Below are positions 11,401 through 23,530 of a stretch of DNA of 64,000 nucleotides, piece by piece. The DNA comes from Prosopocoilus inquinatus (Eukaryota; Arthropoda; Insecta; Coleoptera; Lucanidae), in the NCBI GenBank assembly GCA_036172665.1, contig CM069873.1, positions 37,128,001 through 37,192,000 on the forward strand, given 5' to 3'. Made by a program: the position numbers and the translations under genes. Every line of letters begins with the position of its first letter. The stretch's first letter is position 1. A model generated the notes under the pieces. The model was not told the DNA's origin. It did no database searches and saw only the letters and a list, made by a program, of their open reading frames with translations.

Positions 11401-14145
11401 CTCTGATGTGAGATACAATGTTCTCGGACGCAGCAGAAGCTGGAAATAGTTTTAATCGAAACAACACGCATTAGCGTTGTTCCTGTGATGTATCTAATCG
11501 ATCCTTACTCATCTATCATGTTATTTGACGTTTCGATGGACTCTAGTAACTCTGATGTGAGATACGAAGTTTTTGGAAGCAGCAGGAGCTGGAAATAGTT
11601 TTAAACGAAACAACACGTATTAGCGTTGTTCCTGTGATGTATCTAATCGCTCCTTACTTAGCTACTATGTTATTTGACGTTTCGATGGACTCCAGTAACT
11701 CTAATGTGAGATACGAAATTTTCGGACGCAGCAGAAGCTGGAAATAGTTTTAAACGAGACAACACGTATTAGCGTTGTTCCTGTGATGTATCTAATCGAT
11801 CCTTACTCATCTATCATGTTATTTGACGTTTGGATGGACTCCAGTAACTGATGTGAGATACAAAGTTCTCGGACGCAGCAGAAGCTGGAAATAGTTTTGA
11901 ACGAAACAACACGTATTAGCGTTGTTCCTGTGATGTATCTAATGGATCCTTACTCATCTATCATGTTATTTGACGTTTCGATGGACTCTAGTAACTCTGA
12001 TGTGATATACGAAGTTTTTGGACGCAGCAGGAGCTGGAAATAGTTTTAAACGAAACAACACGTATTAGCGTTGTTCCTGTGATGTATCTAATCGATCCTT
12101 ACTCATCTATCATGTTATTTGACGTTTGGATGGACTCCAGTAACTCTGATGTGAGATACAATATTCTCGGACGCAGCAGAAGCTGGAAATAGTTTTGAAC
12201 GAAACAACACGTATTAGCGTTGTTACTGTGATGTATCTAATCGATCCTTACTCATCTATCATGTTATTTGACGTTTGGATGGACTCAAGTAGCTCTGATG
12301 TGAGATACAAAGTTCTCGGACGCAGCAGAAGCTGGAAATAGTTTTGAACGAAACAAAACGTATTAGCGTTGTTCCTGTGATGTATCTAATCGATCCTTAC
12401 TCATCTATCATGTTATTTGACGTTTGGATGGACTCCAGTAACTGATGTGAGATACAAAGTTCTCGGACGCAGCAGAAGCTGGAAATAGTTTTGAACGAAA
12501 CAACACGTATTAGCGTTGTTCCTGTGATGTATCTAATGGATCCTTACTCATCTATCATGTTATTTAACGTTTCGATGGACTCTAGTAACTCTGATGTGAT
12601 ATACGAAGTTTTTGGACGCAGCAGGAGCTGGAAATAGTTTTAAACGAAACAACACGTATTAGCGTTGTTCCTGTGATGTATCTATATCTAATCGATCCTT
12701 ACTCATCTATCATGTTATTTGACGTTTGGATGGACACCAGTAACTCTGATGTGAGGTACAAAGTTTTCGGACGCAGCAGAAGCTGGAAATAGTTTTAAAT
12801 GAAACAACACGCATTAGCGTTGTTCCTGTGATGTATCTAATGGATCCTTACTCATCTATCATGTTATTTGACGTTTCGATGGACTCTAGTAACTCTGATG
12901 TGATATACGAAGTTTTTGGACGCAGCAGGAGCTGGAAATAGTTTTAAACGAAACAACACGTATTAGCGTTGTTCCTGTGATGTATCTAATCGATCCTTAA
13001 TCATCTATCATGTTATTTGACGTTTGGATGGACTCCAGTAACTCTGATGTGAGATACAATATTCTCGGACGCAGCAGAAGCTGGAAATAGTTTTGAACGA
13101 AACAGCACGTATTAGCGTTGTTACTGTGATGTATCTAATCGATCCTTACTCATCTATCATGTTATTTGACGTTTGGATGGACTCCAGTAGCTCTGATGTG
13201 AGATACAAAGTTCTCGGACGCAGCAGAAGCTGGAAATAGTTTTGAACGAAACAAAACGTATTAGCGTTGTTCCTGTGATGTATCTAATCGATCCTTACTT
13301 ATCTACTATGTTATTTGACGTTTCGATGGACTCTAGTAACTCTGATGTGAGATACGAAATTTTCGATCGTAGCAGAATCTGGAAATAGTTTTAAATGAAA
13401 CAACACGCATTAGCGTTGTTCCTGTGATGTATCTAATCGATCCTTACTCATCTATCATGTTATTTGACGTTTCGATGGACTCCAGTAACTCTAATGTGAG
13501 ATACGAAATTTTCGGACGCAGCAGAAGCTGGAAATAGTTTTAAACGAAACAACACGCATTAGCGTTGTTCCTGTGATGTATCTAATCGATCCTTACTCAT
13601 CTATCATGTTATTTGACGTTTCGATGGACTCTAGTAACTCTGATGTGAGATACGAAGTTTTTGGACGCAGCAGGAGCTGGAAATAGTTTTAAACGAAACA
13701 ACACGTATTAGCGTTGTTCCTGTGATGTATCTAATCGATCCTTACTCATCTATCATGTTATTTGACGTTTGGATGGACTCCAGTAACTCTGATGTGAGAT
13801 ACAAAGTTCTCGGACGCAGCAGAAGCTGGAAATAGTTTTGAACGAAACAACACGTATTAGCGTTGTTCCTGTGATGTATCTAATCGATCCTTACTTATCT
13901 ATCATGTTATTTGACGTTTGGATGGACTCCAGTAACTCTGATGTGAGATACAAAATTTTCGGACGCAGCAGAAGCTGGAAATAGTTTTAAACGAAACAAC
14001 ACGCATTAGCGTTGTTCCTGTGATGTATCTAATCGATCCTTACTCATCTATCATGTTATTTGACGTTTCGATGGACTCCAGTAACTCTAATGTGAGATAC
14101 GAAATTCTCGGACGCAGCAGGAGCTGGAAATGGTTTTAAACGAAA
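8489..14145. repeat. Long-range duplication 1, copy b, five monomers shorter
   Basis: This follows 1188-7590 unit by unit. The offset is 7301 at the start, 7154 near 10274, 6859 near 11019 and 6555 from 12676 to the end. The three steps are 147, 295 and 304 bp, each exactly the length of the specific monomers missing: one gtaactgatg unit (147), two units of 149 and 146 bp (counterparts of about 3715-4009), and two units of 155 and 149 bp (counterparts of 5201-5505). At the first step the unit at 9829 reads catctgtcatgttatctg, a blend of its two neighbours in copy a, as expected from recombination within a unit. Confidence 0.87.
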
Positions 14146-14450
14146 CAACACGCATTAGCGTTGTTCCTGTGATGTATCTAATCGATCCTTACTCATCTAT
14201 CATGTTATTTGACGTTTGAATGGACTCCAGTAACTCTGATGTGAGATACAAAGTTCTCGGACGCAGCAGAAGCTGGAAATAGTTTTGAACGAAACAACAC
14301 GTATTAGCGTTGTTCCTGTGATGTATCTAATCGATCCTTACTTATCTACTATGTTATTTGACGTTTCGATGGACTCCAGTAACTCTGATGTGAGAGACGA
14401 AATTTTCGACCGCAGCAGAATCTGGAAATAGTTTTAAATGAAACAACACG
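12070..14450. repeat. Source block recurring at 23530-25910
   Basis: This stretch matches 23530-25910 at a constant 11460 bp with only scattered single-base differences. It covers the caatattctcgg unit, aaacgtattag units, the 155 bp insertion unit at 12654, and the cgatcgtagcagaatc unit near 13365, then the first 7-mer. The constant offset means no monomer was gained or lost between these two copies, in contrast to duplication 1, so this copying event is likely more recent. Confidence 0.85.
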
Positions 14451-15490
14451 CATTAGCGTTGTTCCTGTGATGTATCTAATCGATCCTTACTCATCTATCA
14501 TGTTATTTGACGTTTCGATGGACTCCAGTAACTCTAATGTGAAATACGAAATTTTCGGACGCAGCAGAAGCTGGAAATAGTTTTAAACGAAACAACACGC
14601 ATTAGCGTTGTTCCTGTGATGTATCTAATCGATCCTTACTCATCTATCATGTTATTTGACGTTTCGATGGACTCTAGTAACTCTGATGTGAGATACGAAG
14701 TTTTTGGACGCAGCAGGAGCTGGAAATAGTTTTAAACGAAACAACACGTATTAGCGTTGTTCCTGTGATGTATCTAATCGATCCTTACTCATCTATCATG
14801 TTATTTGACGTTTGGATGGACTCCAGTAACTCTGATGTGAGATACAAAGTTCTCGGACGCAGCAGAAGCTGGAAATAGTTTTGAACGAAACAACACGTAT
14901 TAGCGTTGTTCCTGTGATGTATCTAATCGATCCTTACTTATCTATCATGTTATTTGACGCTTGGATGGACTCCAGTAACTCTGATGTGAGATACAAAATT
15001 TTCGGACGCAGCAGAAGCTGGAAATAGTTTTAAACGAAACAACACGCATTAGCGTTGTTCCTGTGATGTATCTAATCGATCCTTACTCATCTATCATGTT
15101 ATTTGACGTTTCGATGGACTCCAGTAACTCTAATGTGAGATACGAAATTCTCGGACGCAGCAGGAGCTGGAAATAGTTTTAAACGAAACAACACGCATTA
15201 GCGTTGTTCCTGTGATGTATCTAATCGATCCTTACTCATCTATCATGTTATTTGACGTTTGAATGGACTCCAGTAACTCTGATGTGAGATACAAAGTTCT
15301 CGGACGCAGCAGAAGCTGGAAATAGTTTTGAACGAAACAACACGTATTAGCGTTGTTCCTGTGATGTATCTAATCGATCCTTACTTATCTACTATGTTAT
15401 TTGACGTTTCGATGGACTCCAGTAACTCTGATGTGAGAGACGAAATTTTCGACCGCAGCAGAATCTGGAAATAGTTTTAAATGAAACAAC
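13405..15490. repeat. Tandem 7-mer higher-order repeat, two copies of 1043 bp
   Basis: Units starting at 13405, 14448 and 15491 all follow a ttttaaatgaaac junction and are spaced exactly 1043 bp, which is seven full-length monomers. The marker gaccgcagcagaatc recurs at 14408 and 15451. The order is F, A, B, C, an F-like unit ending in a caggagc 3' end, E, D. Copies differ by scattered substitutions such as gaaatacg near 14540, gacgcttgg near 14955 and tggtttt near 14130. Confidence 0.9.
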
Positions 15491-17280
15491 ACGCATTAGC
15501 GTTGTTCCTGTGATGTATCTAATCGATCCTTACTCATCTATCATGTTATTTGGCGTTTCGATGGACTCCAGTAACTCTGATGTGAGATACGAAGTTTTTG
15601 GACGCAGCAGGAGCTGGAAATAGTTTTAAGCGAAACAACACGCATTAGCGTTGTTCCTGTGATGTATCTAATCGATCCTTACTCATCTATCATGTTATTT
15701 GACGTTTGGATGGACTCTAGTAACTCTGATGTGAGATACGAAGTGTTTGGACGCAGCAGGAGCTGGAAATAGTTTTAAACGAAACAACACGCATTAGCGT
15801 TTTTCCTGTGATGTATCTAATCGATCCTTATTTATCTATCATGTTATTTGACGTTTCGATGGACTCTAGTAACTCTGATGTAAGATACGAAGTTTTTGGG
15901 CGCAGCAGGAGCTGGAAATAGTTTTAAACGAAGCAACACGTATTAGCGTTGTTCCTGTGATGTATCTAATAGATCCTTATTTATCTACCATGTTATTTGA
16001 CGTTTCGATGGACTCTAGTAACTCTGATGTGAGATACGAAGTTTTTGGACGCAGCAGGAGCTGGAAATAGTTTTAAACGAAACAACACGTATTAGCGTTG
16101 TTGCTGTGATGTATCTAATCGATCCTTATTTATCTATCATGTTATTTGACGTTTCGATGGACTCTAGTAACTCTGATGTGAGATACGAAGTTTTTGGACG
16201 CAGCAGGAGCTGGAAATAGTTTTAAACGAAACAACACGTATTAGCGGTGTTCCTGTGATGTATCTAATCGATCCTTATTTATCTATCATGTTATTTGACG
16301 TATCGATGGACTCTAGTAACTCTGATGTGAGATACGAAGTTTTTGGGTGCAGCAGGAGCTGGAAATAGTTTTAAACGAAGCAACACGTATTAGCGTTGTT
16401 CCTGTGATGTATCTAATAGATCCTTACTTAGCTACTGTTATTTGACGTTTCGATGGACTCCAGTAACTCTAATGTGAGATACGAAATTTTCGGGCGCAGC
16501 AGAAGCTGGAAATAGTGTTAAACGAAACAACACGCATTAGCGTTGTTCCTGTGATGTATCTAATCGATCCTTACTCATCTATCATGTTATTTGACGTTTC
16601 GATGGACTCCAGTAACTCTAATGTGAGATACGAAATTTTCGGACGCAGCAGAAGCTGGAAATAGTTTTAAACGAAACAACACGCATTAGCGTTGTTCCTG
16701 TGATGTATCTAATCGATCCTTACTCATCTATCATGTTATTTGACGTTTCGATGGACTCTAGTAACTCTGATGTGAGATACGAAGTTTTTGGACGCAGCAG
16801 GAGCTGGAAATAGTTTTAAACGAAACAACACGTATTAGCGTTGTTCCTGTGATGTATCTAATCGATCCTTACTCATCTATCATGTTATTTGACGTTTGGA
16901 TGGACTCCAGTAACTCTGATGTGAGATACAAAGTTCTCGGACGCAGCAGAAGCTGGAAATAGTTTTGAACGAAACAACACGTATTAGCGTTGTTCCTGTG
17001 ATGTATCTAATCGATCCTTACTTATCTATCATGTTATTTGACGTTTGGATGGACTCCAGTAACTCTGATGTGAGATACAAAATTTTCGGACGCAGCAGAA
17101 GCTGGAAATAGTTTTAAACGAAACGACACGCATTAGCGTTGTTCCTGTGATGTATCTAATCGATCCTTACTTATCTACTATGTTATTTGACGTTTCGATG
17201 GACTCCAGTAACTCTGATGTGAGAGACGAAATTTTCGAACGCAGTAGGAGCTAGAAATAGTTTTAAACGAAACAACACGC
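15491..17280. repeat. A/H-rich block followed by F, A, B, C, D
   Basis: The series is ggcgtttcg with ttttaagcg, then gtttttcctg, then cgaagcaac units with tatttatctac, gttgttgctg, agcggtgttcc with gggtgcagc (16345), and taatagatcc with cgggcgcag and tagtgtt. The same order recurs at 19340-20395, 27240-28290, 29180-30230 and 43030-43770, so it is a reused module. The unit near 16437 has lost 'at' (gctactgttatttg). The later units run F, A, B, C, D, the last with gaacgcagtagg near 17236. Confidence 0.82.
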
Positions 17281-17425
17281 ATTAGCGTTGTTCCTGTGAT
17301 GTATATAATCGATCCTTACTCATCTACCATGTTATTTGACGTTTGAATGGACTCCAGTAACTCTGATGTAAGAGACGAAATTTTCGAACGCAGCAGAATC
17401 TGGATATAGTTTTAAATGAAACAAC

Positions 17426-17562
17426 ACGTCCTGTGATGTATCTAATCGATCCTTACTCATCTACCATGTTATTTGACGTTTGAATGGACTCCAGTAACTC
17501 TGATGTGAGATACAAAGTTGTCGGACGCAGCAGAAGCTGGAAATAGTTTTAAACGAAACAAC
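17426..17562 (+). repeat. 137-bp monomer with a 12-base deletion that removes the dyad
   Basis: The unit reads acgtcctgtgatg where others read acgt, attagcgttgtt, cctgtg; the deleted bases are attagcgttgtt, between 17429 and 17430. The deletion takes out the loop and the right arm of the conserved inverted repeat at the unit junction. The corresponding unit 1043 bp later has the full sequence, so the loss is private to this copy and happened after the 7-mer was duplicated. Confidence 0.92.
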
Positions 17563-19483
17563 ACGCATTAGCGTTGTTCCTGTGATGTATCTAATCGATC
17601 CTTACTCATCTATCATGTTATTTGACGTTTCGATGGACTCCAGTAACTCTAATGTGAGATACGAAATTCTCGGACGCAGCAGGAGCTGGAAATAGTTTTA
17701 AACGAAACAACACGCATTAGCGTTGTTCCTGTGATGTATCTAATCGATCCTTACTCATCTATCATGTTATTTGACGTTTGAATGGACTCCAGTAACTCTG
17801 AAGTGAGATACAAAGTTCTCGGACGCAGCAGAAGCTGGAAATAGTTTTGAACGAAACAACACGTATTAGCGTTGTTCCTGTGATGTATCTAATCGATCCT
17901 TACTTATCTACTATGTTATTTGACGTTTCGATGGACTCCAGTAACTCTGATGTGAGAGACGAAATTTTCGACCGCAGCAGAATCTGGAAATAGTTTTAAA
18001 TGAAACAACACGCATTAGCGTTGTTCCTGTGATGTATCTAATCGATCCTTACTCATCTATCATGTTATTTGACGTTTCGATGGACTCTAGTAACTCTGAT
18101 GTGAGATACGAAGTTTTTGGACGCAGCAGGAGCTGGAAATAGTTTTAAACGAAACAACACGTATTAGCGTTGTTCCTGTGATGTATCTAATCGATCCTTA
18201 CTCATCTATCATGTTATTTGACGTTTGGATGGACTCCAGTAACTCTGATGTGAGATACAAAGTTCTCGGACGCAGCAGAAGCTGGAAATAGTTTTAAACG
18301 AAACAACACGCATTAGTGTTGTTCCTGTGATGTATCTAATCGATCCTTACTCATCTATCATGTTATTTGGCGTTTCGATGGACTCCAGTAACTCTGATGT
18401 GAGATACGAAGTTTTTGGACGCAGTAGGAGCTGGAAATAGTTTTAAACGAAACAACACGCATTAGCGTTGTTCCTGTGATGTATCTAATCGATCCTTACT
18501 CATCTACCATGTTATTTGACGTTTGAATGGACTCCAGTAACTCTGATGTGAGATACAAAGTTGTCGGACGCAGCAGAAGCTGGAAATAGTTTTAAACGAA
18601 ACAACACGCATTAGCGTTGTTCCTGTGATGTATCTAATCGATCCTTACTCATCTATCATGTTATTTGACGTTTCGATGGACTCCAGTAACTCTAATGTGA
18701 GATACGAAATTCTCGGACGCAGCAGGAGCTGGAAATAGTTTTAAACGAAACAACACGCATTAGCGTTGTTCCTGTGATGTATCTAATCGATCCTTACTCA
18801 TCTATCATGTTATTTGACGTTTGAATGGACTCCAGTAACTCTGAAGTGAGATACAAAGTTCTCGGACGCAGCAGAAGCTGGAAATAGTTTTGAACGAAAC
18901 AACACGTATTAGCGTTGTTCCTGTGATGTATCTAATCGATCCTTACTTATCTACTATGTTATTTGACGTTTCGATGGACTCCAGTAACTCTGATGTGAGA
19001 GACGAAATTTTCGACCGCAGCAGAATCTGGAAATAGTTTTAAATGAAACAACACGCATTAGCGTTGTTCCTGTGATGTATCTAATCGATCCTTACTCATC
19101 TATCATGTTATTTGACGTTTCGATGGACTCTAGTAACTCTGATGTGAGATACGAAGTTTTTGGACGCAGCAGGAGCTGGAAATAGTTTTAAACGAAACAA
19201 CACGTATTAGCGTTGTTCCTGTGATGTATCTAATCGATCCTTACTCATCTATCATGTTATTTGACGTTTGGATGGACTCCAGTAACTCTGATGTGAGATA
19301 CAAAGTTCTCGGACGCAGCAGAAGCTGGAAATAGTTTTAAACGAAACAACACGCATTAGTGTTGTTCCTGTGATGTATCTAATCGATCCTTACTCATCTA
19401 TCATGTTATTTGGCGTTTCGATGGACTCCAGTAACTCTGATGTGAGATACGAAGTTTTTGGACGCAGCAGGAGCTGGAAATAG
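17440..19483. repeat. Second tandem 7-mer, offset 1043 bp
   Basis: Marker caaagttgtcgg occurs near 17515 and 18558, and ctctgaagtgag near 17799 and 18842, both spaced 1043 bp. The order is E, an F-like unit with gaaattctcgg, E with gaagtgag, D (gaccgcag), A, B, and a ttagtgttg unit. It matches the size of the 7-mer at 13405-15490 and shares several types with it, but the order is not identical, so it is a related rather than the same higher-order unit. The first copy opens with the 12-base deletion unit. Confidence 0.86.
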
Positions 19484-20840
19484 TTTTAAACGAAACAACA
19501 CGCATTAGCGTTGTTCCTGTGATGTATCTAATCGATCCTTACTCATCTATCATGTTATTTGGCGTTTGGATAGACTCTAGTAACTCTGATGTGAGATACG
19601 AAGTTTTTGGACGCAGCAGGAGCTGGAAATAGTTTTAAACGAAACAACACGCATTACCGTTTTTCCTGTGATGTATCTAATCGATCCTTATTTATCTATC
19701 ATGTTATTTGACGTTTCGATGGACTCTAGTAACTCTGATGTAAGATACGAAGTTTTTGGGCGCAGCAGGAGCTGGAAATAGTTTTAAACGAAGCAACACG
19801 TATTAGCGTTGTTCCTGTGATGTATCTAATAGATCCTTATTTACCTACCATGTTATTTGACGTTTCGATGGACTCTAGTAACTCTGATGTGAGATACGAA
19901 GTTTTTGGACGCAGCAGGAGCTGGAAATAGTTTTAAACGAAACAACACGTATTAGCGTTGTTGCTGTGATGTATCTAATCGATCCTTATTTATCTATCAT
20001 GTTATTTGACGTTTCGATGGACTCTAGTAACTCTGATGTGAGATACGAAGTTTTTGGACGCAGCAGGAGCTGGAAATAGTTTTAAACGAAACAACACGTA
20101 TTAGCGTTGTTCCTGTGATGTATCTAATCGATCCTTATTTATCTATCATGTTATTTGACGTATCGATGGACTCTAGTAACTCTGATGTGAGATACGAAGT
20201 TTTTGGGTGCAGCAGGAGCTGGAAATAGTTTTAAACGAAGCAACACGTATTAGCGTTGTTCCTGTGATGTATCTAATAGATCCTTACTTAGCTACTATGT
20301 TATTTGACGTTTCGATGGACTCCAGTAACTCTAATGTGAGATACGAAATTTTCGGGCGCAGCAGAAGCTGGAAATAGTGTTAAACGAAACAACACGCATT
20401 AGCGTTGTTCCTGTGATGTATCTAATCGATCCTTACTCATCTATCATGTTATTTGACGTTTCGATGGACTCCAGTAACTCTAATGTGAGATACGAAATTT
20501 TCGGACGCAGCAGAAGCTGGAAATAGTTTTAAACGAAACAACACGCATTAGCGTTGTTCCTGTGATGTATCTAATCGATCCTTACTCATCTATCATGTTA
20601 TTTGACGTTTCGATGGACTCCAGTAACTCTAATGTGAGATACGAAATTCTCGGACGCAGCAGGAGCTGGAAATAGTTTTAAACGAAACAACACGCATTAG
20701 CGTTGTTCCTGTGATCTATCTAATCGATCCTTACTCATCTATCATGTTATTTGACGTTTGAATGGACTCCAGTAACTCTGATGTGAGATACAAAGTTCTC
20801 GGACGCAGCAGAAGCTGGAAATAGTTTTGAACGAAACAAC
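17998..20840. repeat. Long-range duplication 2, copy a (19 monomers)
   Basis: This matches 25899-28740 at a constant 7898 bp. I checked seven markers at that offset, among them gcagtagg, ttttggacgcagcagg before ggcgtttgg, acctacca (19843), gttgttgctg, gacgtatcg and gggtgcagc (20205). Private changes here include gatagactc near 19570 and gcattaccg near 19651. It contains the second copy of the 17440-19483 7-mer and one copy of the A/H module. Confidence 0.88.
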
Positions 20841-22320
20841 ACGTATTAGCGTTGTTCCTGTGATGTATCTAATCGATCCTTACTTATCTATCATGTTATT
20901 TGACGTTTGGATGGACTCCAGTAACTCTGATGTGAGATACAAAATTTTCGGACGCAGCAGAAGCTGGAAATAGTTTTAAACGAAACAACACGCATTAGCG
21001 TTGTTCCTGTGATGTATCTAATCGATCCTTACTTATCTACTATGTTATTTGACGTTTCGATGGACTCCAGTAACTCTGATGTGAGAGACGAAATTTTCGA
21101 ACGCAGTAGGAGCTGGAAATAGTTTTAAACGAAACAACACGCATTAGCGTTGTTCCTGTGATGTATCTAATCGATCCTTACTCATCTACCATGTTATTTG
21201 ACGTTTGAATGGACTCCAGTAACTCTGATGTGAGATACAAAGTTCTCGGACGCAGCAGAAGCTGGAAATAGTTTTGAACGAAACAACACGTATTAGCGTT
21301 GTTCCTGTGATGTATCTAATCGATCCTTACTCATCTATCATGTTATTTGACGTTTGAATGGACTCCAGTAACTCTGATGTGAGATACAAAGTTCTCGGAC
21401 GCAGCAGAAGCTGGAAATAGTTTTGAACGAAACACGTATTAGCGTTGTTCCTGTGATATATCTAATGGATCCTTACTTATCTACTATGTTATTTGACGTT
21501 TCGATGGACTCCAGTAACTCTGATGTGAGAGACGAAATTTTCGAACGCAGCAGAATCTGGAAATAGTTTTAAATGAAACAACACGCATTAGCGTTGTTCC
21601 TGTGATGTATCTAATCGATCCTTACTCATCTATCATGTTATTTGACGTTTCGATGGACTCTAGTAACTCTGATGTGAGATACGAAGTTTTTGGACGCAGC
21701 AGGAGCTGGAAATAGTTTTAAACGAAACAACACATATTAGCGTTGTTCCTGTGATGTATCTAATCGATCCTTACTCATCTATCATGTTATTTGACGTTTG
21801 GATGGACTCCAGTAACTCTGATGTGAGATACGAAGTTTTTGGGCGCAGCAGGAGCTGGAAATAGTTTTAAAGGAAGCAACACGTATTAGCGTTGTTCCTG
21901 TGATGTATCTAATAGATCCTTACTTAGCTACTATGTTATTTGACGTTTCGATGGACTCCAGTAACTCTAATGTGAGATACGAAATTTTCGGACGCAGCAG
22001 AAGCTGGAAATAGTTTTAAACGAAACAACACGCATTAGCGTTGTTCCTGTGATGTATGTAATCGATCCTTACTCATCTATCATGTTATTTGACGTTTGGA
22101 TGGACTCCAGTAACTCTAATGTGAGATACGAAATTTTCGGGCGCAGCAGAAGCTGGAAATGGTGTTAAACGAAACAACACGCATTAACGTTGTTCCTGTG
22201 ATGTATCTAATCGATCCTTACTCATCTATCATGTTATTTGACGTTTCGATGGACTCCAGTAACTCTAATGTGAGATACGAAATTTTCGGACGCAGCAGAA
22301 GCTGGAAATAGTTTTAAACG
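20841..22320. repeat. Mixed segment, about ten monomers
   Basis: The order is roughly C, D (gaacgcagtagg near 21100), E, E, D (gatatatc, aatggatcc), A, then units with ggaagcaac (21871), atgtatgtaatcg (about 22055) and tggtgtt with cattaacg (about 22160-22190). The junction near 21428 has lost 'aac' (gaacgaaacacgtatt), and the same loss recurs at about 30518. From the ggaagcaac unit onward the series recurs at 31110, 9239 bp later. Confidence 0.8.
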
Positions 22321-23530
22321 AAACAACACGCATTAGCGTTGTTCCTGTGATGTGTCTAATCGATCCTTACTCATCTATCATGTTATTTGGCGTTTCGATG
22401 GACTCCAGTAACTCTGATGTGAGATACAAAGTTCTCGGACGCAGCAGAAGCTGGAAATACTTTTAAACGAAACAACACGCATTAGCGTTGTTCTTGTGAT
22501 GTATCTAATCGATCCTTACTCATCTATCATGTTATTTGACGTTTGAATGGACTCCAGTAACTCTGATGTGAGATACAAAGTTCTCGGACGCAGCAGAAGC
22601 TGGAAATACTTTTAAACGAAACAACACGCATTAGCGTTGTTCTTGTGATGTATCTAATCGATCCTTACTCATCTATCATGTTATTTGACGTTTCGATGGA
22701 CTCCAGTAACTCTATTGTGAGATACGAAATTTTCGGACGCAGCAGAAGCTGGAAATAGTTTTAATCGAAACAACACGCATTAGCGTTGTTCCTGTGATGT
22801 ATCTAATCGATCCTTACTCATCTATCATGTTATTTGACGTTTCGATGGACTCTAGTAACTCTGATGTGAGATACGAAGTTTTTGGGCGCAGCAGGAGCTG
22901 GAAATAGTTTTAAACGAAACAACACGTATTAGCGTTGTTCCTGTGATGTATCTAGTCGATCCTTACTCATCTATCATTTTATTTGACGTTTGGATGGACT
23001 ACAGTAACTCTGATGTGAGATACAAAGTTTACGGACGCAGCAGAAGCTGGAAATAGTTTTAAACGAAACAACACGCATTACCGTTGTTCCTGTGATGTAA
23101 CTAATCGATCCTTACTCATCTATCATGTTATTTGGCGTTTCGATGGACTCCAGTAACTCTGATGTGAGATACAAAGTTCTCGGACGCAGCAGAAGCTGGA
23201 AATACTTTTAAACGAAACAACACGCATTAGCGTTGTTCTTGTGATGTATCTAATCGATCCTTACTCATCTATCATGTTATTTGACGTTTGAATGGACTCC
23301 AGTAACTCTGATGTGAGATACAAAGTTCTCGGACGCAGCAGAAGCTGGAAATACTTTTAAACGAAACAACACGCATTAGCGTTGTTCTTGTGATGTATCT
23401 AATCGATCCTTACTCATCTATCATGTTATTTGACGTTTCGATGGACTCCAGTAACTCTATTGTGAGATACGAAATTTTCGGACGCAGCAGAAGCTGGAAA
23501 TAGTTTTAATCGAAACAACACGCATTAGCG
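22320..23530. repeat. 5-mer repeat marked by aatactttta and gttcttgtg
   Basis: Units at 22477 and 22626, with ttcttgtg, recur at 23222 and 23371, exactly 745 bp (five units) later. Linked markers recur with them: aatactttta junctions (22458 and 23203), ctctattgtg, and ttttaatcgaaac. Only about three units of each 5-mer match; the remaining two (A type with gggcgc, and the agtttacgg unit) fill the gap. Related ctctattgtg units are at about 32250, 34190, 53260 and 59215. Confidence 0.85.
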
